Assembly: GCF_000739575.1 (NCBI RefSeq)
Contig: NZ_BBJO01000005.1
Span: 62,001 to 126,000, forward strand
Length of the DNA: 64,000 nucleotides
Direction of reading: 5' to 3'
Source of the DNA: Halobellus rufus
GTDB taxonomy: Archaea; Halobacteriota; Halobacteria; Halobacteriales; Haloferacaceae
The position numbers were made by a program, and so were the translations under genes. Shown in pieces: positions 1 through 8,442 of this stretch. Position 1 is the first letter of the stretch. Every line of letters starts with the position of its first letter. The notes beneath the pieces are model-generated. The model had not been told where the DNA came from, searched no databases, and saw only the letters and a list, made by a program, of their open reading frames with translations.

Positions 1-199
1 CGGGGGCGTCGCGCTCGGCGAGCACGTGACGTCGCTGGCGCTCTCGACCGTCCCGGCGTCGATCGCGTCGCCGATCATCAACACGCAGGCGGTCGTCGCG
101 GTGCTCCTCGGCGGCGTGCTGCTGCGCGAGGACTCGTTCGGGATCCGACTCGCCGCCGCCGCGCTCGCCGTCGTCGGCGTCGGCCTGATCGCGGTCTGA
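1..199 (+). CDS. EamA/DMT-family transporter, C-terminal fragment
   Basis: The gene enters from the left edge. In the frame starting at base 2 it codes 65 residues ending in TGA at 197-199. Two hydrophobic segments are visible, with the loop SPIINTQAVV before a helix that ends in LLRED and a last helix rich in Ala, Val and Leu. This is the usual end of the 10-helix drug/metabolite transporter (EamA) fold, which exports or imports small metabolites across the cell membrane. The substrate cannot be told. The start lies outside the window. Confidence 0.65.
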   Translation, partial: GGVALGEHVTSLALSTVPASIASPIINTQAVVAVLLGGVLLREDSFGIRLAAAALAVVGVGLIAV

Positions 200-230
200 G
201 CGCGGCCGACGGTTTTGTTGGGCCCCTCCC

Positions 231-1343
231 TCAGGGTTCGCTCACGCGGAGCACCGGCTTGATGCTGCTGCCCTCCTCGGAGTCTTCGACGGCCTGCTCG
301 ATCTCCTCGAAGTCGTAGTACGTCACGAGCTCGTCGAACGGGAACTTCCCCTGTCGGTACAGCTCGATCAGGTCCGGGATGAACTCCTTGGGGTTGCTGT
401 CGCCCTCGACGACGCCCGTGATCGACCGACCGTTCAGGATGAGGTCGTTGACGTCGTAGCTGGCGCGGGTGCCCAGTGCGGGAGCGCCGACGACCGCGAG
501 CGTGCCGCGCTGGGTGAGCGTGTCGACGGCCTGTTCGGCGACGTCGGCGACGCCGGTCGTCTCGACGGCGTAGTCGGGGCCGCCGTCGGTGACCGCTCGA
601 ACGGCCTCGACGACGTCGTCGACGGACTCCGGATTGACCGTCGCCGTCGCGCCCAACTCCTCGGCCTTCTCGAGGCGGTTGCCCTTGATGTCGATCGAGA
701 CGATGTCGGTGCAGCCCGTGAGGTTCGCCGCCATCACCGCCGAGAGGCCGACAGACCCCGCACCGAAGACGGCGATCGACGAGCCCGCCTGCGGGTCGAG
801 CGTGTTGATCACCGCGCCGGCCCCGGTCTGGATGCCGCACCCGAGCGGGCCGAGCAGTTCGAGCGGGACGTCGTCGTCGACGGCGACGACGTTCCGTTCG
901 GTCGCGATCGCGTGCGTCGCGAACGACGACTGTCCGAAGAAGCGCCCGCTGAGCGCTTCGCCGTCGCGAGAGAGCGGCGACGTCCCGTCCTCCGGCCGCC
1001 TCCCGCCGAAGTTGTGCGCGAAGAAGTCCTCGCAGTACGCCGGGTGTCCGGCGTGACAGCTGGGGCACTCGTCGTCGTAATCGAAGCTCAGCACGACCCG
1101 GTCGCCCGGTTCGACCTCGGTGACCGCGTCGCCGACCGCCTCGACGACGCCCGAGCCCTCGTGGCCGAGCACGGCCGGAAGCGGCGTCGGATACAGCTGG
1201 TCCCGGACGATCATGTCCGTGTGACACACGCCGGCACCGACGATTCGAACGAGTACCTCGTTGGCCTGCGGTTCGCTCAGTTCCACGTTCTCGATCGTGA
1301 ACGGTCCTCCTTCCTCGTTGATGACGGCGGCTTCGATCTCCAT
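231..1343 (-). CDS. zinc-dependent alcohol dehydrogenase, aryl-alcohol type
   Basis: Medium-chain NAD(P)-dependent dehydrogenase of 370 residues, expected to interconvert an alcohol and an aldehyde in the cytoplasm. The start is placed at the ATG at 1343 (MEIEAAVINEEGG); the frame runs 26 codons further upstream but that part is not family-like. Visible features are the catalytic zinc Cys in GVCHTD, GHEGSGVVEAVG, a structural zinc loop ECPSCHAGHPAYC, the NFGGRRPEDGTSPL segment seen in aryl/benzyl alcohol dehydrogenases, and the Rossmann motif FGAGSVGLSA. The first of the four structural-zinc cysteines is an Asp here. It is divergent from hisS, with a shared 125-base promoter gap. The substrate is not determinable. 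Confidence 0.88.
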   Translation of the reverse strand: MEIEAAVINEEGGPFTIENVELSEPQANEVLVRIVGAGVCHTDMIVRDQLYPTPLPAVLGHEGSGVVEAVGDAVTEVEPGDRVVLSFDYDDECPSCHAGHPAYCEDFFAHNFGGRRPEDGTSPLSRDGEALSGRFFGQSSFATHAIATERNVVAVDDDVPLELLGPLGCGIQTGAGAVINTLDPQAGSSIAVFGAGSVGLSAVMAANLTGCTDIVSIDIKGNRLEKAEELGATATVNPESVDDVVEAVRAVTDGGPDYAVETTGVADVAEQAVDTLTQRGTLAVVGAPALGTRASYDVNDLILNGRSITGVVEGDSNPKEFIPDLIELYRQGKFPFDELVTYYDFEEIEQAVEDSEEGSSIKPVLRVSEP

Positions 1344-1468
1344 CGGTACATACCACCGACGGAACTTCCATAAGCGTTCCTTCCAATTCGATCGCCGTCC
1401 CTCCGATTCCGCGGTCGCCACCGGCGGGCTTCAACAGTTTCAAGCGCGCCACCGTCGAACCCCGGCGT

Positions 1469-2764
1469 ATGTACGACCGACTCAAGGGCTTTCGGGACTT
1501 CTACCCCGAGGAGATGGCCCCCCGGCGGGAGGTCATCGACACGCTGGAGGACGCCGCCGCCGGCTACGGCTTCCGCGAGATCTCGACGCCCGCGCTCGAA
1601 CGGACGCAGATGTACGTCGACAAGAGCGGCGAGGAGATCGTCGAGGAGCTGTACGCCTTCGAGGACAAGGGCGGCCGCGAGGTGTCGCTGACGCCGGAGC
1701 TGACGCCGACCGTCGCGCGGATGGTCGTCGCGAAGCAGCAGGAACTCTCGAAGCCGATCAAGTGGTACTCGACGCGGCCGTTCTGGCGCTTCGAGCAGGT
1801 CCAGCAGGGGCGGTTCAGGGAGTTCTACCAGACCAACGTCGACATCTTCGGCTCCGCCGAACCCGAGGCCGACGCGGAGATCCTCGCGTTCGCCGCCGAC
1901 GCGCTCACCGATCTGGGGCTGACCGGCGAGGACTTCGAGTTCCGCGTCTCCCACCGCGACATCCTCGGCGGCCTCCTGCGCGCCTTCGACGCCGACGTCG
2001 ACGTCCGCGCGGCGATCCGCGCGGTAGACAAGCGGGCGAAGGTCGAGGAGACGGAGTACCTCGGCCTGCTCTCGGACGCCGGACTCGCCTACGACGAGGC
2101 CGAGCAGTTCGACGACCTCGTCGCTACCGGAGACCTCGACGAGATCGCCGAGTTCGGGGGCGAGGACGTCGCAAGCGCCGTCGAGAACCTCCGGGAGGTG
2201 CTCGATGCGGCCGAGGACTTCGGCGCGCGCGAGTTCTGTGACGTCTCGCTGACGACCGCCCGCGGGCTGGACTACTACACGGGCGTGGTCTTCGAGTGCT
2301 TCGACTCGACGGGCGAGATCTCCCGCTCGGTGTTCGGCGGCGGCCGCTACGACGACCTCATCGAGAGCTTCGGCGGGCAGTCGACGCCGGCGGTCGGCGT
2401 CGCCCCCGGCCTCGCTCCGCTCTCGCTGCTCTGTCAGCGCGCGGGCGTCTGGCCGGAGGAGGCGCTCGCGACCGACTACTACGTCCTCACGGTCGGGGAC
2501 ACCCGCGACGTCGCCTCGCGGATCGCCCGCGACCTCCGCGCGGGCGGCAACGTCGTCGAGGTCGACGTCTCCGACCGGAGCTTCGGCGCGCAGATGGGCT
2601 ACGCCGACGGCGTCAACGCCGAGACGGTCGTCATCGTCGGCGAACAGGACCTCGCGAACGGCGAGGTGACGGTGAAGGACATGGACTCCGGCGAGCAGAC
2701 GACGGTGCCGGTCGAGGCGTTCCCCGGCGACCGCGCGTCGCCGACGCTCGACGATCTGGTCTGA
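1469..2764 (+). CDS. hisS: histidine--tRNA ligase
   Basis: Class II aminoacyl-tRNA synthetase of 431 residues, the normal length; it charges tRNA-His with histidine using ATP. It begins MYDRLKGFRDFYPEE, the usual opening of the family. Motif 2 (WRFEQVQQGRFREF), the histidine-specific motif RGLDYYTGVVFE and motif 3 around GGRYDDL with GVAPGLAPL follow in order. The last 90 or so residues are the anticodon-binding domain, ending near VTVKDMDSGEQT. It stands alone with a TATA-type promoter in the gap behind the dehydrogenase gene. Housekeeping gene, complete and in frame. Confidence 0.97.
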   Translation: MYDRLKGFRDFYPEEMAPRREVIDTLEDAAAGYGFREISTPALERTQMYVDKSGEEIVEELYAFEDKGGREVSLTPELTPTVARMVVAKQQELSKPIKWYSTRPFWRFEQVQQGRFREFYQTNVDIFGSAEPEADAEILAFAADALTDLGLTGEDFEFRVSHRDILGGLLRAFDADVDVRAAIRAVDKRAKVEETEYLGLLSDAGLAYDEAEQFDDLVATGDLDEIAEFGGEDVASAVENLREVLDAAEDFGAREFCDVSLTTARGLDYYTGVVFECFDSTGEISRSVFGGGRYDDLIESFGGQSTPAVGVAPGLAPLSLLCQRAGVWPEEALATDYYVLTVGDTRDVASRIARDLRAGGNVVEVDVSDRSFGAQMGYADGVNAETVVIVGEQDLANGEVTVKDMDSGEQTTVPVEAFPGDRASPTLDDLV

Positions 2765-2806
2765 GTCGGCCCGCGCCGCGGCGGGGTCGGTACCGCAACT
2801 CGCGGT

Positions 2807-2815
2807 GATATTTTA
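2807..2815 (+). promoter_or_regulatory. TATA box of the universal stress gene at 2839
   Basis: The A+T-rich stretch gatatttta lies in otherwise GC-rich DNA, with its centre about 28 bases before the ATG at 2839. That is the spacing expected for a haloarchaeal TATA box driving a leaderless or nearly leaderless mRNA. Confidence 0.55.
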
Positions 2816-2838
2816 CCGCTGCTCGCGAATGAAGGCGT

Positions 2839-3318
2839 ATGTACGAGACGATCCTGGTTCCCGTCGACGGGAGCGCACCGAGCGACGCGGCCGCCGAGCA
2901 CGCCATCACGCTGGCTCGGGACGCCGGGGCCACTCTCTCGGTCCTCTCCGTCGTCGACGTCCACGCGCTCGAAGCGGCGAAGTTGGACGCCGAAGAACTC
3001 GTCGAGAGGTACGAGGCGGAGGCCGAGAAACACGCCGCCGCCGTCGCCGAACGCGCTCGCGAGGCCGGCGTCGACGTCGAGACCGCCGTGGTCCGCGACG
3101 CGCCCTACCGCGCGATCCTCGACCGGATCGGCGCCGTCGGCGCGGAACTCGTCGTGATGGGCAGCCACGGTCGGCGGGGCCTCGAACGCTACCTGCTCGG
3201 GAGCACGACGGAGCGCGTGCTCAGACTCTCGCCGGTCCCCGTGCTCGTGCTCCGCAGCGACGAGGGCGATTACCGCGACCCCGACGAGGCGGCCACCCCC
3301 GACGCGACGGATGCGTAG
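2839..3318 (+). CDS. universal stress protein, UspA family
   Basis: Small cytoplasmic alpha/beta protein of 159 residues. It opens MYETILVPVDGS, the conserved first strand and nucleotide-site Asp, and carries the ATP-binding signature G-x2-G-x9-G-S/T as GSHGRRGLERYLLGST, so ATP or another nucleotide is probably bound. Family members are stress-induced, but their exact role is mostly unknown. Its last 8 bases overlap the start of truA, so the two are probably co-transcribed. One of four Usp-type genes in the first 17 kb. Confidence 0.9.
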   Translation: MYETILVPVDGSAPSDAAAEHAITLARDAGATLSVLSVVDVHALEAAKLDAEELVERYEAEAEKHAAAVAERAREAGVDVETAVVRDAPYRAILDRIGAVGAELVVMGSHGRRGLERYLLGSTTERVLRLSPVPVLVLRSDEGDYRDPDEAATPDATDA

Positions 3319-4203
3319 CGACGGCGACGGGGTCGAACCCGAAGGCGACGGGCCCGACGGTCGCCTGAAACGCGCCTTTCGGATCGCGTACGACGGCCGA
3401 CAGTTCCACGGCTTCCAGCGGCAGCCGTCGGTGCCGACCGTCGAGGACGCGATCTTCGACGCGCTCGTCGACCTCGGTCTCTTCGACCGTGACGAACGCC
3501 ACCGGCCACGCGGCTACGGGCCGCCGGCCGGACGGACGCGGGCGTCTCCGCGCTCGCTCAGACGGTCGCGTTCGAGTGTCCCGAGTGGTGCCGCCCGCGG
3601 GCGCTCAACGGGGCGCTCCCGCCGTCGGTCCGCGCGTGGGCCGTCGCCGACGTGTCGACGGATTTCCACGCGACGCACGACGCGACCCGCCGGGAGTACG
3701 TCTACGACCTCTACGCTCCCGACCTCGACGACGACCGCGCCGCCGACGCGGCGGCGGCGCTGGACGGGGAGCACGACTTTCACAACCTCTCGCTCGACGA
3801 CTGGGGGACGGTCCGCGACGTCTCGATCGACCTGCGGCGCGACGGCGACTTCCTGTCGATCCGCGTCGCGGCCGGCGGGTTCCCGCGGGAACTGGTCCGG
3901 CGGCTCGCGTCGGTGATCCGGAGCGCGGGGACGGGAGAGCTGTCGCTCTCGGCCGTCGAGGGGCTTCTCGGCTCGGAACCGCTCGACGGCCCCGACGGTG
4001 TCCCGTCAGCGCCGCCCGAGCCGCTCCTCTTGGCTGCCGTCTCCTACGCCGGTGTCGACTTCGACTGCGATCCGCGCGGCGTCGAGAGCGCGGCGTCGGT
4101 CTTCGGGGAGCGACGGCGGGACGCGCTCGTTCGCGCCCGCGTCGCGGGGCGGATCGTCGACGGCGTCGCCGACGGCGAGACTGAAGACTTATCACGCGTT
4201 TGA
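3311..4203 (+). pseudogene. truA: tRNA pseudouridine synthase TruA, single frameshift
   Basis: TruA makes pseudouridine at positions 38-40 of the tRNA anticodon arm. The first frame runs from the ATG at 3311 (RAFRIAYDGRQFHGFQRQPS) to about 3518, then the match moves to the next frame: AAGRTDAGVSALAQ with the catalytic Asp, then FHATHDATRREYVYDLYAPD, ending at the TGA at 4201-4203. Adding one base in the sequence ctacgggcc near 3518 restores GYAAAGRTDAG and gives 297 residues, the family length. No other damage is seen. Because most archaea keep an intact copy, a sequencing deletion is more likely than real inactivation. Overlaps the end of the Usp gene. Confidence 0.85.
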
Positions 4204-4217
4204 CCGACTGCGGAGGT

Positions 4218-4667
4218 ATGAGCTCCCGCTCGCTGCTTCCCTCCACGGGCCAGGCGCACCGCGACGCAGCCTACCGATTCGCCGTCGGCGCGCTCTACTT
4301 CGCGGTCATCTCCGGCGTCGGATCGCTGATCGCGCTGCTGTTCGGACCGTTCGGCATCGTCGTGAGCGTCCTCGTCTCCCTCGTCGGCGTCTACTACGGC
4401 GGCATCGAGGTCGCCCGCGGCGTCGACATCGTGGTCCGGTACGCACTCGCGGAGTCTCGGGCCGGTGCCGACTCGTTGCGCCGTGGAACCGCCGTCGACG
4501 ATACGGTTCGAGGCGACGCGGACCAACCGGACGAACCCGATACGCGCCGATCGGCGGGTGACGATGAATTCCCCGACAGCGCCACCGACGACTCCTCTGA
4601 CAGCGCCACCGACGACTCCTCTGACAGCGCCACCGAGGACTCCTCCGACAGTGCTACCGACGACTGA
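4218..4667 (+). CDS. membrane protein with an Asp/Ser repeat tail
   Basis: Unrecognised protein of 149 residues. The start is the ATG at 4218 (MSSRSLLPSTGQAHRD); a GTG 18 bases upstream overlaps truA and is less likely. Residues about 22-68 form two hydrophobic helices around the glycine-rich GVGSLIALLFGPFGIVV. The rest is charged and ends in tandem copies of DSATDDSS, a disordered acidic tail of the kind common in haloarchaeal proteins. A hydrophobic half with no enzyme motif suggests an integral membrane protein of unknown role. It follows truA by 14 bases and may share its transcript. Confidence 0.75.
   Translation: MSSRSLLPSTGQAHRDAAYRFAVGALYFAVISGVGSLIALLFGPFGIVVSVLVSLVGVYYGGIEVARGVDIVVRYALAESRAGADSLRRGTAVDDTVRGDADQPDEPDTRRSAGDDEFPDSATDDSSDSATDDSSDSATEDSSDSATDD
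4575..4664 (+). repeat. 24-base tandem repeat inside a coding region
   Basis: Three full 24-base units begin at 4575, 4599 and 4623 and a partial fourth (18 bases) runs to 4664. Units 1 and 2 are identical; unit 3 differs at two positions. Each codes DSATDDSS or DSATEDSS, so changes in copy number keep the frame. This is a likely slippage site that varies the length of the acidic tail. Confidence 0.9.
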
Positions 4668-4736
4668 CCCCACGGAGATCCGGTGCGGTAGCTCGATCCG
4701 CCCGTAACGATCCCGTACGAACGTTATGTTTCTCCC

Positions 4737-4746
4737 TAAATATTAT
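4737..4746 (+). promoter_or_regulatory. TATA box of the small zinc-finger gene
   Basis: The sequence taaatattat lies about 30 bases before the ATG at 4773 in an otherwise GC-rich gap. It fits an archaeal TATA box for a short-leader mRNA. Confidence 0.5.
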
Positions 4747-4772
4747 CTCGATTCAATACAATCTCCCGAGCG

Positions 4773-4928
4773 ATGCCGAACTGCGAGAACTGCGGGTCAT
4801 TTGTCACTGCGGAGTACGTGCGCGTGTTCGCGCCGAACGGGATGGAGAACCCGCGGGTCTGCCCGAACTGCGAGGACAAGGTCCGCGACGGGGCCGACGT
4901 CCGCGAGGCGCGTGCGACGAGACACTAG
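4773..4928 (+). CDS. small CxxC zinc-finger protein, DUF7563-like
   Basis: A 51-residue reading frame, ATG at 4773 to TAG at 4926-4928. It opens MPNCENCGSFVTAEYVRV and has a second pair in VCPNCEDK, so two CxxC knuckles about 30 residues apart can form one zinc ribbon. The layout and the YVRVF..NG segment match, from memory, the haloarchaeal DUF7563 family. Small zinc ribbons like this are abundant in haloarchaea and some act as regulators or protein adaptors, but no role is known for this one. It has its own TATA box. Confidence 0.85.
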   Translation: MPNCENCGSFVTAEYVRVFAPNGMENPRVCPNCEDKVRDGADVREARATRH

Positions 4929-4980
4929 CGGATAGCGGCGATTTCACTCGTCTTTTAGTTCTCCGTGCCCTCTCGACGCT

Positions 4981-5466
4981 ATGAGCAAACTCGATGAGTT
5001 TCTGGCGGGCGAGCGCCACGACGACGTCGCGCTGTTTCTGACCGAGGCGTATCTCGACAGCCAGGGGAAACTGCCGAAGATGGGCGAGACGGTCGAGTCG
5101 GGCTACGTGCTCGTCGTTCCGGGCGACGACGGCCGCCGGGCGTTCGCCTCGGGAACCGGAATGGACGCGATGGAGTTCGCCCGCGGCGCGATGAACGAGC
5201 GCGGACACGTCTCGCGGACGCTCGACGGCGGCGAGTGCCCCGAGGCCGACGCCGACGACGCCGGCGACCACGAGGTCGAGTTCATCTTCGCGTTCTCGGA
5301 GGCGCAGAACGAGGAGGTCGGCGGGCTCTACGAACGCGGCGAGGTCGTCCACGCCTACGCGCACTGCGCCTGCGGCGCGAGCTACTCGGACAAGTGGGTC
5401 GTCGGCGAGGAGACGGAGACGGGCGTCCAGCCCGGGGGCTCCGAGCCGGTCGAAGGGTCCGAGTAG
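4981..5466 (+). CDS. haloarchaeal conserved protein, DUF5807-like
   Basis: Protein of 161 residues beginning MSKLDEFLAGERHDDVALFL. No enzyme motif is recognised. The C-terminal part has EVEFIFAFSEAQNEEVGG followed by AHCACGASYSDKW, with two cysteines that might bind metal. From memory it matches the haloarchaeal DUF5807 family, which has no assigned function. It is cytoplasmic (no signal or membrane segment). A TATA-like cttttag lies about 30 bases upstream. The gene ends at the border of the repeat element 5489-5660. Confidence 0.75.
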   Translation: MSKLDEFLAGERHDDVALFLTEAYLDSQGKLPKMGETVESGYVLVVPGDDGRRAFASGTGMDAMEFARGAMNERGHVSRTLDGGECPEADADDAGDHEVEFIFAFSEAQNEEVGGLYERGEVVHAYAHCACGASYSDKWVVGEETETGVQPGGSEPVEGSE

Positions 5467-5488
5467 GGGCGGGGAGACGATCGAATAG

Positions 5489-5660
5489 GGCGAACAGCCG
5501 ACACCCGCGTTCGACCCGCCAGCGTCGCCGCGGCCCGCGGCGCTGTCGGATCACGTCCGCGTCGGTGGTGTCGGGCAACCGCTGGCCGACGCGGGGCGAT
5601 CGTCACGTCACGGGGCGTCTGGCCCCGCGATGGGATATAAACGCTCGCCCGGCAGTCCCG
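5489..5660. repeat. intergenic hairpin element, copy A
   Basis: Fills the gap between two convergent genes. It shares ordered blocks with a second element at 31108-31302: ggcgaacagccg near the left end, a 9-base inverted repeat CCGCGTCGG (5557-5565) and CCGACGCGG (5586-5594) around a loop holding caaccgctg, then cccgcgat, then atataaacgctcgc, then cccggcagtcc at the right end. The loop has CGG-GCAA-CCG, a possible GNRA-capped inner hairpin. The A+T block could be a TATA box in either direction. It may be a small RNA gene, a conserved 3'-end structure or a decayed mobile element. No believable protein is coded. Confidence 0.6.
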
Positions 5661-6932
5661 TTACTCGCCGTCGGCGTCGCCCTCGCCGTCTTCTGATTCG
5701 GCCTCGACCTCGGCGGCGACGCGCTCGAACGCGTTGAGGATGACGCGCTTCGTCGTCGCGCCCTGCGTCGTCCAGTGGTGGGCGTAATCCAGCATATCGT
5801 CGTAGATGTCGGGCTTACAGCCCGCGGCCCGCGGGTGGCCGCCGCCGTTGACGTGTCCGGCGACCTCGTGGGCGCGCTCGAACCCCTCCGAACCGCGGAT
5901 GCTCGCGCTTCCGGCGGGCTTGACGACGACGGCCGCGTCCGCGCCTTGCTCGCGCAGCGCGTCGGCGACCTCGTTCTGCGAGCAGCGGCCGTAGGTGACG
6001 CCGACGGTCCACGGGCCCACTCGCTTGATCTCCGCGCGCGACACGGCGGCGTCGATCAGTTCGCGCTTCTCGACGCGGCGCAGTTCGATGTACCGCTCGA
6101 CGGCTTCGGGGAGGTCGACGCCGAAGTTGCCGACGGCGGCGACGTACTCCTCGGCGTCGGTCCAGTAGGCGTAGTCCGCGAGGTCGTCGCTCCGGGGGTC
6201 CTCCTTCAGCCAGAGGTCGTGATCGCGCGTGACCGCGGCGAGTTCGACCCACCGCTCGTCGAAGTCGTGATCGAGCGACCGGAGCGTCACGTCGACGGTG
6301 CACTCCTCGTCGGACTCGCCGATCACGAGGTCGACGCCCGCCTCGCGGACGGCCGCGGCGGTCTCCTCGCTCCACTGGTGGTGGTCGAACCACGAGACCG
6401 ACTCGGCGATCGCACTCGCCGCCGCCAGTTCCTCGGCGATCCACTCGTACTCGTCGGGGCAGAGGTCACAGACGTAGAGGTCGATCCCCTCGGGGGCGTA
6501 TTCGGCGACGTTCTCCAGCGCCTCGTCGAGCGAGTACGGACCGGCACCGACCAAGGCGACCGTCGAGCGCGGACCCTCGTCCTCGGGTTCGAGGACCTCG
6601 TCGGCGACGTCTTCGACCGCGTCGTCGGGATCGTCTTCCTCGGCGGTCTCACCGTCCGGGCGCTCCCAGCGCTCGACGCGCGCTGTCACGTCTTCCTCGA
6701 ACGCGTCCCACTCGACCGTCGCGCCGTACAGTTCTCGGATCAGCGCGACGCAGCCCAGCCCGTCAGCGTCGGTGTCGGCCACGACGACCGCCTCCGCGCC
6801 GTCGACGGCTTCGGCGACGCGTTCCTCGGATCGGTCCTCGTCGAGCGAGTCGGGATAGAAGAACCCCGTTCCCGGAAGCTGCGACTTCCGAGACAGCGAG
6901 AGGCTCGCGCTATCGATGAGTTCGTCTTCCAT
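5661..6932 (-). CDS. DHH-family phosphoesterase (RecJ-like)
   Basis: Protein of 424 residues, start at the ATG at 6932 (MEDELIDSASL). The DHH motifs are clear: VVVADTDADGLGCVAL (motif I, metal-binding Asp residues), SWFDHHQWSEE (DHH motif) and a C-terminal DHHA1 region with HVNGGGHPRAAGC. Such proteins are manganese-dependent phosphodiesterases or single-strand nucleases related to RecJ or to NrnA/GdpP. An acidic linker (residues about 95-125) is a haloarchaeal feature. Archaeal RecJ-like DHH proteins can associate with the replication GINS complex, but nothing here proves that role. Convergent with the DUF5807 gene. Confidence 0.87.
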   Translation of the reverse strand: MEDELIDSASLSLSRKSQLPGTGFFYPDSLDEDRSEERVAEAVDGAEAVVVADTDADGLGCVALIRELYGATVEWDAFEEDVTARVERWERPDGETAEEDDPDDAVEDVADEVLEPEDEGPRSTVALVGAGPYSLDEALENVAEYAPEGIDLYVCDLCPDEYEWIAEELAAASAIAESVSWFDHHQWSEETAAAVREAGVDLVIGESDEECTVDVTLRSLDHDFDERWVELAAVTRDHDLWLKEDPRSDDLADYAYWTDAEEYVAAVGNFGVDLPEAVERYIELRRVEKRELIDAAVSRAEIKRVGPWTVGVTYGRCSQNEVADALREQGADAAVVVKPAGSASIRGSEGFERAHEVAGHVNGGGHPRAAGCKPDIYDDMLDYAHHWTTQGATTKRVILNAFERVAAEVEAESEDGEGDADGE

Positions 6933-7022
6933 ACCTACTCTCGACGACGCCCCCGGTGAAAACGGACGTGGTTCTACCGCCGGCCGGCCGAGCCGCCGGG
7001 GCAACGGTCCGAACGCGTGCTG

Positions 7023-7490
7023 TCAGCCCATCTCCGGCGTTCCGGCCAACTCCGACTCGCCCTCGTCGGCGGCGAGTTGGCGAACCGTCAGCACGGGGAT
7101 CGGACACGTCCTGACGACGCGCTCGGCGACCGAGCCGATGAGAAACCGGTTCTCGCCGTGTCGCCCGCGGGTGCCCATCGCGACGACGTCGGCGTCGACC
7201 TCGCGGGCGTACTCGTCGATGACGGAGGCGGGCCGTCCCTCCTCGATCGCGGTGACGACGTCTCTTCCCGTCGACTCGCGGACCTCGTCGATCGCTTCCT
7301 CGCCCCGTTCGACCAGCGCCGCCTGCATCTCCTCGCGGAGTCGCTCCGGCGCCGAGGCGACGTCGCCTTCGTCGACGACGTACAGGCAGTGGACCTCGGC
7401 GTCGAAGCGGTCGGCGAGATCGAGCGCCACGTCGACGGCCCGTCTGACGCTCTCGGAACCGTCGGTGGCGATGACGATCGTCTCGAACAT
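7023..7490 (-). CDS. universal stress protein, UspA family
   Basis: Usp-fold protein of 155 residues. It starts MFETIVIATDGSES and has the ATP signature GTRGRHGENRFLIGSVAE, so nucleotide binding is expected. The C-terminal strand CPIPVLTVRQ is also typical. It is cytoplasmic and probably stress-responsive. It stands 90 bases downstream of the DHH gene start on the same strand, with an A+T-poor gap, so whether it is co-transcribed is uncertain. Confidence 0.92.
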   Translation of the reverse strand: MFETIVIATDGSESVRRAVDVALDLADRFDAEVHCLYVVDEGDVASAPERLREEMQAALVERGEEAIDEVRESTGRDVVTAIEEGRPASVIDEYAREVDADVVAMGTRGRHGENRFLIGSVAERVVRTCPIPVLTVRQLAADEGESELAGTPEMG

Positions 7491-7584
7491 ACGCGACCGT
7501 TCGCCGCCGCCCGAAATAAAGCCCGTCGGCTCGGTGCGACCCCGCCGCGTCTCGCCGAGGCGGTTCTGTCTCCCGCGGACGGTC

Positions 7585-8442
7585 TCACTCGGAGACGCCG
7601 TCCCCGCCCCGCCACTTGCGGAAGGTGTCCGTGAGTCGCCCGTCCTCGATGCGGATCGCGATCTCGACGCTCGCGACCGCGGTGAGGATCCCCCCGACGA
7701 CGTCGGTCGCCCAGTGGATCCCGAGGTACATCGTCGAGACGATGATCGAGACCGCCAGCACGGCCGCGATCGGGAGCCACCGCGGGTAGGCGGCGCGGAA
7801 GCGGTAGGCGACCAGTGCGACCGTCGCCGACAACGAGGTGTGCAGCGACGGGAACACGTTCGTGTTCACGTTCACCTGCTGGACGAGAAGCTGCGACTGC
7901 GGCCAGCTCTGGTACAACAGCGGTTCGACCAGTTCGGGCATGAAGTTCCGCGGCCCGTACGCGACGAACAGGACGTAGCAGACGAAGCCGACGCCGTAGT
8001 TGAGGATGTAGGTGAGAAACAGCACGCGAAGCGGGCGCACTCGCTCGTACACCGCGTAGGCGAGGACGGGGAAGGTCAACAGGAACGTGTACCCGAAGAC
8101 GTACATAAAGCCGAAGTACGCGGTCAACGTCGGATTCGCGTAGCTCTGTACGACCGCGACGAACTCCGACTCCAGCAGGTAGATGTACCCCGTCAGGTTG
8201 ATCCCGATGAGCCACGAGAGCTCGACGCCGACGTCGCGGACGACCTTGTTGATCGTGAGAACGATCGCGAGGACGCCGAGCGTCGGTATCACTTCGCGGA
8301 GGTTCCGCCGCAGTCGATGCCGAAGCAGCGGCGCTCCGGCGGCTGACGGCCGAGGATCCCATCCGACGACGACGAGGAACGCGACGAGGTGGCCGAACGC
8401 GACCACGATACCGACCTGGAACAGTACGTCTGCGAGCGCCAT
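7585..8442 (-). CDS. PAP2-superfamily membrane phosphatase/transferase
   Basis: Integral membrane protein of 285 residues with about six hydrophobic helices. The acid-phosphatase motif is present as FPSLHTS (residues about 207-213, with the catalytic His) and the last motif as GIHWATDVVGG. This arrangement is that of the PAP2/AUR1-like group, which removes or transfers a phosphate or phospho-head group on lipids at the membrane. The exact lipid is unknown; inositol-phosphoceramide-synthase-like and undecaprenyl-type phosphatases both look alike here. It begins immediately after the end of the solute-binding protein gene on the same strand. Confidence 0.85.
   Translation of the reverse strand: MALADVLFQVGIVVAFGHLVAFLVVVGWDPRPSAAGAPLLRHRLRRNLREVIPTLGVLAIVLTINKVVRDVGVELSWLIGINLTGYIYLLESEFVAVVQSYANPTLTAYFGFMYVFGYTFLLTFPVLAYAVYERVRPLRVLFLTYILNYGVGFVCYVLFVAYGPRNFMPELVEPLLYQSWPQSQLLVQQVNVNTNVFPSLHTSLSATVALVAYRFRAAYPRWLPIAAVLAVSIIVSTMYLGIHWATDVVGGILTAVASVEIAIRIEDGRLTDTFRKWRGGDGVSE

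Noticed and set aside
5382-5606. Short minus-strand open frame inside the intergenic element
   Set aside because: Its Arg-rich translation is not preserved in copy B, while DNA blocks and the hairpin are. The element is treated as non-coding.
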